Positions 40,602 through 49,227 of a stretch of DNA of 64,000 nt are shown piece by piece. Positions within the stretch are counted from its first letter, which is position 1. Every line of letters begins with the position of its first letter. The position numbers and the translations under genes were made by a program. The stretch comes from Farysia itapuensis. Its lineage: Eukaryota; Basidiomycota; Ustilaginomycetes; Ustilaginales; Ustilaginaceae. The notes beneath the pieces are model-generated. The model was not told where the DNA came from and made no database searches. It worked only from the letters and a program-made list of their open reading frames with translations. The stretch is taken from assembly GCA_023212645.1 (NCBI GenBank), contig JALBYC010000003.1, positions 496,001 to 560,000 on the forward strand, written 5' to 3'.

Positions 40602-41849
40602 ATGGATAAGGGAAAAGGTCGAGCGGTCCCTTCTGACCCCGATCTTGAACAAGACTCGCCGCTATCGTACAATCAGCTCGTATCGGGCATCATAGACTTT
40701 CTGGAGGTGGCCTTCCATACCATATTGTGCCTTCGAGGGGTCTATCCCTTTGAAGTCTTTGCTCGACGGAAGAAGTATAGCCACCCCTGCTATCAATCCC
40801 GCCATCCAGGGCTCACCGAATACGTATCGCGCGTGCTCGTGGCTATTCGACGGGAAATTGAGCGCTCAAAGGTCAGCAAGGTCTTTCTCGTGATTCGTCC
40901 AAATACCATAGCACCTTCCGTCGGCACCTATGCATCAGAGAACAGCTCAACACCAGACACGCAGACGCCACACGCTTACGAACGCTTCGTGTTTGCGCTC
41001 GACTACATCCTCCCATCTTCGATGATCGACCAGCGCAATAGAGATCTGGCCATCTCTGACAATATCACAAGCGCAGAGCTCGAGCTCACCTTCCGCGGCT
41101 TTCTGCAAAAGCTCATGGTTGTAGATGGAATTCTCTACGACATTCCAGTGACAAATTCGTTGAGTAAGGAAGCTCAAGACGCTGATGATACGGAGCTTAC
41201 CTTTGCGATTCTGCTCGAAATGGACGACGACCTAGGACCCCCTCAAGGATCAGGTCCAGACGAGCCGGATACCGGTGACTGGATTCCGGCCGATTCAGAA
41301 AACCTCGGCCGTGCAAGCAAGTCTTCGCCTGCTTCGCAAGCCTCGGGCGCTGCGCCACCCAGACCCAACATTCGGCCCATCAAATCACTGGATTCTGGTG
41401 TCATCAACCTGATGCTGTTTGTCGAGGAGGATCTGCACGTTAAATCTGGCAGACTGTCAAATGCTCGTTCAGGCCCGGACAGCCGCGGCAAAGTGTCCGG
41501 GATGGAAGGCAATCTGCTTCTCGCTCGCGCAACCCAGCGCGAAGGGGCTGGCGCTACCGCCACGAAAGCACGAGAATTGAAAAACAGAGCAAAGAGACTT
41601 GACGCTGAGCGAGATCTGGATCAGCCAGTGCTGCTCGAAGACGCAGAGGCTGATCTCTTGAACGTTCGGACCAACCAAAAGAAACGAAAAGCTACAAATG
41701 CTCGTATGGTGTTAGGCGAGACACGAGCGGCGGAGACGGACAGTGAAAGCGAGAGCGAGGACGAGCGTTCGGATTTTGGTAGCAGTCAGAGCCTTCGTGA
41801 AGGCCCGGGAGGAGGCGGGGGCGGCGGTAGTGACATGGATGTATACTAA
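40602..41849 (+). CDS. REV7: Rev7/Mad2B HORMA-domain protein with long C-terminal tail
   Basis: The ATG at 40602 gives 415 residues; the frame upstream has no better start. The HORMA domain occupies about residues 20-220: YNQLVSGIIDFLEVAFHTILCLRGVYP and FARRKKYSHP are close to Mad2B/Rev7, followed by the central ERFVFALDYIL and FRGFLQKLMVVDGIL. Rev7 bridges Rev1 and Rev3 in translesion polymerase zeta. The domain alone is the size of known Rev7 (about 210-245), so the extra ~190 residues are unusual. They contain a charged helix, a Ser/Glu patch and a final Gly run. It converges with RIT1, 52 bases apart. Confidence 0.9.
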   Translation: MDKGKGRAVPSDPDLEQDSPLSYNQLVSGIIDFLEVAFHTILCLRGVYPFEVFARRKKYSHPCYQSRHPGLTEYVSRVLVAIRREIERSKVSKVFLVIRPNTIAPSVGTYASENSSTPDTQTPHAYERFVFALDYILPSSMIDQRNRDLAISDNITSAELELTFRGFLQKLMVVDGILYDIPVTNSLSKEAQDADDTELTFAILLEMDDDLGPPQGSGPDEPDTGDWIPADSENLGRASKSSPASQASGAAPPRPNIRPIKSLDSGVINLMLFVEEDLHVKSGRLSNARSGPDSRGKVSGMEGNLLLARATQREGAGATATKARELKNRAKRLDAERDLDQPVLLEDAEADLLNVRTNQKKRKATNARMVLGETRAAETDSESESEDERSDFGSSQSLREGPGGGGGGGSDMDVY

Positions 41850-41901
41850 ACACATATCGTATCGCATGACGGCGTCAGGTACTTATGATTTGGCAACATC
41901 T

Positions 41902-43407
41902 CTATGGCTGTTGACGATAGTGTCCACTAAGTAGGAGCTCGTTCACACGCAGTAGAAAGGCGCGACTCGGACTTGCTCTTGGGTTAGCGGAGACTAACCA
42001 CTGCAGTCTTTTGTGCGTGTCGTCCTTTGTCAGCCTATTGCAGTGAGCACTCCTTAGCTGGGCGTCTTGGATCAGGCACCGATCTTCGTCGAAAGAACAT
42101 GCCAGAATGGCCACTGCAAGTGCTCCAGACAGATCCTTACCATCCTCGCAGCATACAAGCACTAGACTCGGGTTTTGAGCTGCTGCCAGCGCTTCATGAG
42201 CATGCTCGATGGCGCGAGGAAAGAGGGTTCGAATCCGAGTCAAACCTTTCTTGTTTGGCCTCATATCCAGTCGCATCACCTTCGGAGCAACAGGATTGCC
42301 GCTGTTCTCTGTTCCAGTCTGGGGCGTATCAGCCAAGCTAGAGATACAGATGATAAGACGATAAGCTTTCAGCTCTTTGTCTGTAAAGGCATGACCCGCG
42401 CTTCGACAGCCCACGACAAGCCCTGTCTGACCGACAAGGGTGTCTTCCGAGATCTGGTCATCCTGAAGTTGCAGTGACAGTCCTTGCAGTCGTGTATGAA
42501 GTCCATGTTGGGGAGTGAACCAGTGCTTATTTGTCATCGTGCCAGATTGCTGAACGATGGCGTCAACAACACTTTCGATTTGATCCTTCGAAGTGCCGAG
42601 TAGAACGTCACGATACGCCCAAAAGAGGTCCGGAGTGAGGCCGCGGGCCCAGTTCTCATGATCATCCCCTGCCCCTTGTACATACACAAAGGAACTCTCT
42701 GACTGAGAAAGCTCTAAAGATTCGTGAATGAATCGAGACGCAGAGACCAATACGATTGGTATGCACGAATTCGCCGGAATGTCCGTAGAGACTAGGTCTT
42801 GCTGTGGAGTGACGAATGTCGGTCGTAGCCGAAGTGGTAGCTTTGGAACTACGAGGGCGGAGGCGAGTAGTGATTCGACCATAGCTTCTAGCCGGCTCTC
42901 AATCTGATCGTGCTCGGATGGTGGAATCAGTGCAGATGGCGTGAGCAGATCATCATCATCTCCGTCGGCTGGGCAGCCATACAACTTTCGCGAAGCTTTG
43001 TTCAAGACAGCACACCAGATAGGGATAGTCTTGCTGAGAGCGTCCGGCATACTCTTACCTCGTCGCGTGCTGTCGACAATGATGCATCCACCAGCATTGA
43101 GAATGTCCGGTACAAGATGCAAGTTGTTCCGTTTCAAGGAGAACCCCCATTGGTGCGTGTGCCCATCTGTCGACTTGAAGTAGGTGACTGCGGATGTAAG
43201 CGTAGGGTCTGTATACCACGCTCCGCAGCGCAGATTGGCGGTCAGCAGCAGGGTTGGCCGAGCCGAAGCTATCCGACGAACAAATGCACTGTCGGCATTG
43301 ATGCTGTGCAGTTTATTGTAGATATGCCGTGACTGACGTTTGATCCGGTCGCTTTCTCGCCATGCTGCCCGAGCGGTTGGCTCGGAACAAGTGGAGCCAG
43401 GGCTCAT
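41902..43407 (-). CDS. RIT1: Initiator tRNA A64 2'-O-ribosylphosphate transferase
   Basis: The 501-residue protein is taken from the ATG at 43407, just before SRHIYNKLHSI. The N-terminal catalytic half has ANLRCGAWYTDP, STDGHTHQWGFSLKRNNLHL and IIVDSTRRGKSMPDALSKT. These are the signatures of Rit1, which adds ribosyl phosphate to A64 of initiator tRNA-Met and so blocks its use in elongation. The C-terminal half resembles a dual-specificity phosphatase fold with a degenerate P-loop, CCEDGKDLSGA, lacking the usual arginine, as known for Rit1. It is single-exon. Confidence 0.93.
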   Translation of the reverse strand: MSPGSTCSEPTARAAWRESDRIKRQSRHIYNKLHSINADSAFVRRIASARPTLLLTANLRCGAWYTDPTLTSAVTYFKSTDGHTHQWGFSLKRNNLHLVPDILNAGGCIIVDSTRRGKSMPDALSKTIPIWCAVLNKASRKLYGCPADGDDDDLLTPSALIPPSEHDQIESRLEAMVESLLASALVVPKLPLRLRPTFVTPQQDLVSTDIPANSCIPIVLVSASRFIHESLELSQSESSFVYVQGAGDDHENWARGLTPDLFWAYRDVLLGTSKDQIESVVDAIVQQSGTMTNKHWFTPQHGLHTRLQGLSLQLQDDQISEDTLVGQTGLVVGCRSAGHAFTDKELKAYRLIICISSLADTPQTGTENSGNPVAPKVMRLDMRPNKKGLTRIRTLFPRAIEHAHEALAAAQNPSLVLVCCEDGKDLSGALAVAILACSFDEDRCLIQDAQLRSAHCNRLTKDDTHKRLQWLVSANPRASPSRAFLLRVNELLLSGHYRQQP

Positions 43408-43721
43408 ACACGTGCCTCCGAACGGTCTGTTCAATCACCTACGGCTCGTCAAAGATCTTCTTATGGCTTCACGAGTTGATCGCATTGGCCCCGAAGAAAG
43501 ATGAGAACCCTTGTAGTTCCCTTTTCTGAATTATAGGATTCATCCTGCATCTCTGCTGTTCATCCCGAGGAATCGCACCTCTCTGTTCGGGCGCTGGAAG
43601 AACAACACCCGCAAACTCACTCGCGTCGAGCTCACGTAGACATCGCCCGGACAAGCGGTAATCAGGCTCGGGAATCAATCATTCGTTGCGACTCTACTCA
43701 TACTGTAGCGAGGGAAAAAGC

Positions 43722-44138
43722 CTAGAGCTTGGCCGAGTCCTTGAAGGTGCCAATCTCGTACTCCTTGGCTACCTTTTCGAGAATCTTCTCACTGTGATAT
43801 GTCCAGAAAGCCTCGGTGGCGTCCTTTCCACAATTTTTGAGCAGGATTTTCTTTCCTCCCGGGTGCTTCAGGGGCAGAAATCAAAGGTGCGTGTCAATAC
43901 AGGACTCCGTTCGAAACAGAACACCAATTCGAGAGACTTACGTCGTCAAGGAAGCTCGTAACGTCGTAGACTTTGTTCTCGACGGCAACCCATGCGGATT
44001 CGGCTATACAGGTCAGACATTACTCGTGTTAGTGTTTGCACCACACCGTGGCGGTTAATGTGTATGGTCGGGAGAACCGCGTGATCACGTACCAGATTTG
44101 TGGCCCTTGAGCTCCTGAGTATCAATTTCCTTGCCCAT
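43722..44138 (-). CDS. Soluble cytochrome b5 domain protein ending AKL (three exons)
   Basis: Exons on the minus strand are 44093-44138, 43942-44003 and 43722-43865, with GT-AG introns of 89 and 76 bases, giving 83 residues. The heme domain is clear: MGKEIDTQEL start, VYDVTSFLDDHPGGKK with the first heme histidine, and FWTYHSEKI with the second. There is no membrane anchor, unlike microsomal or mitochondrial b5. The protein ends FKDSAKL; AKL is a functional PTS1 variant, so a peroxisomal matrix location is possible. A role as electron donor to a peroxisomal or cytosolic oxygenase is inference. Confidence 0.92.
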
Positions 44139-44525
44139 TGTAGCTCCAGAGATGATGACAGTAAGTTCAAATAAAGACTGAGGTGGCGATGAAGGAAGAT
44201 GGCACAGTCCGTATGCTGCTGCACCTCGCGATTGTCAATGTCGATCCGGCTCTCGCGCTTTCATTTTGGCCCGGATTTGGGGTTGAAAGGGAAGTAGACC
44301 TTGACCGCATCCTGATTTCAAATCAATCGATTCTTTTGCTATCTGGCGGCAAAATAACGCCGAATCGGGATCGGACTGATCGACACCCGATTTGAGATTC
44401 TCTGGCTTCAAGAAGTCCAAGCGGGCTCAAGCCATACACTCATACTGGTCATGTATATATCAAACTTTTATGCTGGTGACAGCTGAAACATAGTATGCTT
44501 TAGGCTGCAACGGCTCCAGCTACGT
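44139..44525. other. Intergenic region
   Basis: It lies between the cytochrome b5 start and the hydrolase stop. No gene or RNA is supported. Confidence 0.45.
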
Positions 44526-45641
44526 CTATGGGAACAAGGGAGTGGATGAAGGAGCAGCATTTACACCCCAGCGCCAGATCCACTCGCCGGCTTCTTCCAC
44601 CATATCCTCGTTAACTTCATGGCCTACGCCTTCTCTGCGCGTGATTTTAAGACCGTCCATTTCTCCCCTTGGACCAGTCGGTTCCCCAACAACGAGGGCA
44701 TTGAGGAAATCTTCGTTCCAATCCCACAGGACTAGCTTGTCTTGAGCTCCACTCAGAACACAAATCTTTTTGTTCCAGAATGGATTCTGCCTTGCGTCCC
44801 AGCTGTGGTACATTGTCCTAGCAGGATCGATCTGTTCGATCAACGCCTTTAGACTAGCTGGGACGTACGGTGGGCCATTGGTGACAAAGGAGGTGCGGGT
44901 GCGGGAATGAAGCAATTTTCCAAAATCTGGCATGCCGATCATGGGCACACCTATGCGAATGCGTGGCTCGTTGGCAAGAACGTGCCATGCTGAGTGACCG
45001 CCAAGAGACTTGCCTGTGACTACCCATTCTGCAACACAGCGTTCATTCTGCGGGAACAGGTAGGATGGCAAGAAATCGATAAGGAAAGAAGTATCGCGGG
45101 CGTCACCGACAATCATGCCATACAAGTCCATAGCATGCCTGTCGTTGCCTTGCTTCCATGCCTTTTGCCCCTCCGGATTTGTTGTACGGTGACCATGGTT
45201 CCGCGCGTCAAAGGTGACAATAAGGTGGTCACGCTGTTCTCGTCCTGCACTAATGCCTTGGCTGCGCGCTAGGTTTTTGTCTCTGCCTATACGGTCGTAC
45301 AGTTGCCTGGCTATTTTCTCCTCGTTGTCTGCCGAGCCGCCACGTCCATGTAGATGAACAACGATGCAGACATCTGGAGGCGGTGGGGCACTCGCTCTTG
45401 ATGCAGCCATTGTCAACTCATTCAACCCAAAAACATTGACAGGCAGACCAGCCACATCCACCACGTACTTGGAGACTGCGTTCCCGTATTTGAAGTTAGT
45501 AGGAGGAGCCTTGACTGTCGCACCGGACGAAGTGACGAGCTTGTGAGGATGCTGCACAGAGTCCAACGATGCAAGATCTCTTACAGGTACTTGACCATTA
45601 CTCTGTTTGTTTTTGTTCTTCTTGCTTAGGCCGAGCACCAT
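44526..45641 (-). CDS. Alpha/beta hydrolase
   Basis: The 371-residue protein has an oxyanion-type strand IVVHLHGRGGSADN, the nucleophile elbow TGKSLGGHS (GxSxG with Ser near 217), an acid-region strand CVLSGAQDKLV and a catalytic histidine in EGVGHEVNED near the end. The lead ~60 residues are Lys/Asn-rich. The closest general resemblance is to fungal serine hydrolases of the esterase/dienelactone type, and the substrate is unknown. No targeting signal is seen. Confidence 0.85.
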   Translation of the reverse strand: MVLGLSKKNKNKQSNGQVPVRDLASLDSVQHPHKLVTSSGATVKAPPTNFKYGNAVSKYVVDVAGLPVNVFGLNELTMAASRASAPPPPDVCIVVHLHGRGGSADNEEKIARQLYDRIGRDKNLARSQGISAGREQRDHLIVTFDARNHGHRTTNPEGQKAWKQGNDRHAMDLYGMIVGDARDTSFLIDFLPSYLFPQNERCVAEWVVTGKSLGGHSAWHVLANEPRIRIGVPMIGMPDFGKLLHSRTRTSFVTNGPPYVPASLKALIEQIDPARTMYHSWDARQNPFWNKKICVLSGAQDKLVLWDWNEDFLNALVVGEPTGPRGEMDGLKITRREGVGHEVNEDMVEEAGEWIWRWGVNAAPSSTPLFP

Positions 45642-45887
45642 TTTTTGATGGATCAGTCGTGTGAGCCAGTCTTGTTCGGCAAAGAAAAGTAAGAATCACG
45701 AATGGAAAGTGGAGCATCCATCCACAGGCGCCGAATTGACACGTTGCATATGTTGCATGTACGCACGTTCCACAAGCAAACAAAACTTGACCTTGTTTTT
45801 TTAATTCAGCCTTCCTTTCGTCCATCCACCTGAAGACTTTCTTTCCCACCTCGATTCCACCTTGTCGCACAGACAAGACCACCCAAG

Positions 45888-47078
45888 ATGGGAACAAAAA
45901 GCCTGGTGCCAGTGGTCGCGCTGTCTCTCATCGGCCTGCTCGCTGGAGCTGGAGCACAGTATGGGGCGTTATTTCTCACTAAGGACACTTCAGTGCGCTC
46001 TTTGATGGAAACCTGCAGCCTTCCTTCACGACAGAAACTCAACACAGATATAACACATGGTGCTGTCCCTCAGCTGGACAACCTCCTCTGCGTTGCACTT
46101 CCCTTTTTCAAGCGCAGTGTTCAGAATCGGCTCAACATCGGCCTGTATGCAATTATGATCTCTTTTACAATTCCATACACCTATCGCCTCTCCTTCCAAG
46201 CCGTATCGCCAAATCGCAGAACGAACCTGTTTGGAGGGCTACCGATCCTGATCCTCATGTCACTTGGTATGGCTTTTGGCTTGGGGCCCTGGTCCTGTCT
46301 TGTAGGAGCAGTTTTCCATTACCCAGGAGCGTACATTGCGCTGAAGCGCTCGAGCGCTGCAATCTCGCCGGTACCAACTCCAGCAAACAACATCTACATC
46401 TGCAATTTGGTCCATGTCATCGCAGGTGCTCTTCTTGCTACCACTGTCTTTGCTGACTACGATGGAGCCCTGTGGTCGCACACCGCGCTCGCACTTCAAT
46501 TTGCTGTAGGAGCTTACCTTCCCGTTATGTACAAGAATCTGACTACACCCATGGTCAACAGCGAAACGAAGTCCCACGAAATCATAGGCAGGTATGATGC
46601 TGAGGGTGTCAGCTACAGCTTCGAGCGCACCTGGTCATATTACCGTAAAGTCGCGGCGTTCTCCGCTTTCATCTACTGGTATGGGATTAATCGCGTCATT
46701 CGCGGCGTACTTTTCGAGAAGGCCCCATTCGATGCTGTGTCGATGTTCTGGATCTTTGACATTGCTGGTCTCTGGATCGGTATGACTCTACTGGTAGCCA
46801 GCGAGAAGCTTACGTTCCGGTCCAAGGCCACAACCAACCCTTCTACGGGTGCCCCGAGGTCACCGCTGGACATTGAATGCGACAAAGCCATTTCAAAAGC
46901 CCCAGCTGGCAGTCCATGGCTTGAAAAGACGACAAAAGGCTTCATCGTAGCTTCCCTTGCCGGCGGGCCCGGTTTTGCTGCCAGCATGTGGTGGTGCAGC
47001 GGAGAAGAAGAGCTTGGCTGGAAGGCTCGCAAGTCCTGGCGTGAGACAGTTGCCCTTGACGGGAAAAAGGACAAGTAA
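45888..47078 (+). CDS. Multi-span membrane protein of unknown function
   Basis: The 396-residue frame has an N-terminal hydrophobic segment (VPVVALSLIGLLAGAGA) and six to seven further spans between about 85 and 310, separated by short loops. Polar motifs between helices include NNIYICNLVHV and YSFERTWSYYRK, which sit in or near the membrane. The tail is Lys/Ser-rich with one more hydrophobic patch near 360. I do not recognise a family. Topology would fit a small-molecule transporter or an integral-membrane enzyme. Confidence 0.7.
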   Translation: MGTKSLVPVVALSLIGLLAGAGAQYGALFLTKDTSVRSLMETCSLPSRQKLNTDITHGAVPQLDNLLCVALPFFKRSVQNRLNIGLYAIMISFTIPYTYRLSFQAVSPNRRTNLFGGLPILILMSLGMAFGLGPWSCLVGAVFHYPGAYIALKRSSAAISPVPTPANNIYICNLVHVIAGALLATTVFADYDGALWSHTALALQFAVGAYLPVMYKNLTTPMVNSETKSHEIIGRYDAEGVSYSFERTWSYYRKVAAFSAFIYWYGINRVIRGVLFEKAPFDAVSMFWIFDIAGLWIGMTLLVASEKLTFRSKATTNPSTGAPRSPLDIECDKAISKAPAGSPWLEKTTKGFIVASLAGGPGFAASMWWCSGEEELGWKARKSWRETVALDGKKDK

Positions 47079-47380
47079 TCTCACCCCGCTCCAATCCCTC
47101 TACGATCTTTCAGGGGTCTCACTAATTTCTGCAAACGATCCTACTTCGGCCCACTGCCAAGAATACTAGCATATAAAAGCCACATTCACGATTGTGTCTG
47201 GGAGTAATGGATTTATTCTCCACTTGTACTTGTCGCTTCACACTGGAACGTGAATTGCTATCTAGTGTGTCTAAATTCGTTTGCCTCTGCTCAATGTGGC
47301 AACGTGGCTCGACTGCGCCCGCTTGCGCTTGTCACTACTGCTGATAACAGTGCCAAGCGCATCCATATCAGCACCTGTAG
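47079..47380. other. Intergenic region
   Basis: A 302-base stretch between two plus-strand genes with no feature that I can support. Confidence 0.4.
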
Positions 47381-49198
47381 ATGGCTGCCAGGTCCAGGAC
47401 CGGCAATCACGAGGTCCCCAGAGTACCAGAGGGCAAAGCTGCCGACGCCGAGGCAAACGTCTTGTGGCATGTCCTCTCATCTCGACGACCGCTTCCTTTA
47501 CGCTTTGCATTGTATCCTTCCCGAAGGCCCAACGGTAGCTTATGTCCATGCCTGACGGTTAATGTTTCTGACACTACATCGTCACCGCGCTCGGAGCTCG
47601 GAGCTCTTCCCCAGAGCCAATCGTCGATTGAAGTTGTTCGGATCTTGGACCCAGAACACAAGATTCCTTATGTGTCTCTGTCCCCAATCTTTCAAGCAGC
47701 TGGTGTGAGCGTAGTACAGGGTCTTCTGCTGCTCTCACTCAATCCGAGATCAGACTACGACCTGTCCCTCGCTGGTTTGGAACCATGGGACGATGTATGG
47801 GTCTCTTTCAACCTAGCCATTTATGCGGCAAAGAAGTTTGGCATGTACTCCAGCTTGTCCGCGCTCCTCGACAGCCGAACGAGATCAGCATGGAGCTTAG
47901 ACGAAGGTGATCGTGGCGTCACGCATAATTGGCGAGTGCCTGCCGACCATCTGGACCCAGCAACTTACAGTACCGACACACTCCTGGCAGCTTCAGGCTT
48001 CGCAAGAATAAGCATATTACAAGATGGGGAGCAGCTTGCAACGCTCGTGTCCACGAAACAAAGGCAAGAGCTTAGGTCACGCCCAATCGATGGGATAGGG
48101 AATGGCGGCAAAATGCGTGAAAAGCTGATTCGTTGGTCACATATGTGCTACACCGCATGGTATGACCTAGAACATGCCCGAAACAAGCTGCTCGCACTAC
48201 AGCAAAATTCCTTGGCTTTCAGCGAAAAAGACACGACTACGATTCTTTCTTTGGCATGGGGTGTCATGCAAGACATTGAACTATATCGGATTCCTCCGAC
48301 GTTGCAGGAAATGCAGGAATGGCTGCAAATATCTGTTCCACCCACTCCAGAAGGCCCTGTAACACGGTCCGAGCTTGCAAATTTGACGACTGCACAGCTC
48401 TTCCACCTGAAACAAGTAGAGTCCGGACCAGAAAAGGACTTTGGCCCTTGTGATTCACATGACGGACACTTGAGCCAGCATGACTGTCTCTCAGCATTGA
48501 ATGACATGCAGCTTCAGGTCCGGGCGAAACTAGGCTCATTGCATCGCATGCAAGTTTTGAACGAACAAGGAGGCCCGTTCTCTTTGTATCTGTCAGAGAA
48601 CCCGCATGAACCAATCGAATCTCAACGCGACCCACCTTCAATGCTTCTGCCCGGCCGAACGGATGTCTCGGACTATTATCAGCAACTTCTCAGCTCAATT
48701 GATCGTGTCGTCAACCGCACTATCCGAGAGCATCTCGAGTTGTCGTCCGCACTAAGCGAGAAGAAAGGTACTCAGGCACATCTCGAGTCGCTGCATCAGA
48801 AGATCGATGCTCTGCACCAACGTCTGGACCAGTACAACACAGAGACGCATCTACCATGCTCAGATGTTCGGCCGTCTCACAGCTCTCCGGACACCATTGC
48901 TAATGTCACAGGCGACAAAAGCCCGATATCGAACAGTGACTCAAGCATTAGTGACAGCGGTGAGCTTGACAACTCCAGGTTGAAGAGTTGCTTTTCAAAG
49001 CATGCCCCATCTACCTCTCACACACTTTCACCTGGTTCAGCATTCTCGCATCTTCCGCAGTCGAGCCAAACATGGACCATGAGACTCCTTGCATGTGCTG
49101 CAATTTGGTATTTGGTCATGCGCCTGGCCAAGGCAGTTTCAGCGCTACCCCCGGAACTAGAATTTTGCTTGCGTCAATGCAAGTCTATCAATGCATGA
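47381..49198 (+). CDS. Bqt4-like protein: divergent APSES/KilA-N domain and C-terminal membrane anchor
   Basis: The 605-residue frame starts at an ATG. Residues ~85-165 show the APSES-like order: YVSLSPIFQAAGVSVVQG, a short turn, then DDVWVSFNLAIYAAKKFGMYSSLSALLDS. This order also occurs in Bqt4 and Xbp1/Mbp1-type proteins (a residue-change helix, then W-x-S/P-x-x-A-x-x-x-A). The middle ~350 residues are Gln/Ser-rich, and a coiled-coil-like segment lies near 460-480. A hydrophobic segment near 569-590 (RLLACAAIWYLVMRLAKAV) could be a membrane span close to the end. S. pombe Bqt4 holds telomeres at the inner nuclear membrane, and I infer a similar location with caution. Confidence 0.5.
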   Translation: MAARSRTGNHEVPRVPEGKAADAEANVLWHVLSSRRPLPLRFALYPSRRPNGSLCPCLTVNVSDTTSSPRSELGALPQSQSSIEVVRILDPEHKIPYVSLSPIFQAAGVSVVQGLLLLSLNPRSDYDLSLAGLEPWDDVWVSFNLAIYAAKKFGMYSSLSALLDSRTRSAWSLDEGDRGVTHNWRVPADHLDPATYSTDTLLAASGFARISILQDGEQLATLVSTKQRQELRSRPIDGIGNGGKMREKLIRWSHMCYTAWYDLEHARNKLLALQQNSLAFSEKDTTTILSLAWGVMQDIELYRIPPTLQEMQEWLQISVPPTPEGPVTRSELANLTTAQLFHLKQVESGPEKDFGPCDSHDGHLSQHDCLSALNDMQLQVRAKLGSLHRMQVLNEQGGPFSLYLSENPHEPIESQRDPPSMLLPGRTDVSDYYQQLLSSIDRVVNRTIREHLELSSALSEKKGTQAHLESLHQKIDALHQRLDQYNTETHLPCSDVRPSHSSPDTIANVTGDKSPISNSDSSISDSGELDNSRLKSCFSKHAPSTSHTLSPGSAFSHLPQSSQTWTMRLLACAAIWYLVMRLAKAVSALPPELEFCLRQCKSINA

Positions 49199-49227
49199 TT
49201 ACGAATCGTGCGCTACAAGTAATGCCC

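Noticed and set aside
42227..42237. Perfect tRNA B box inside RIT1
   Set aside because: No matching A box or cloverleaf is nearby; the bases encode the conserved RIRTLFP segment.
43408..43434. RIT1 start at 43434
   Set aside because: That codon is TTG; the first ATG is at 43407.
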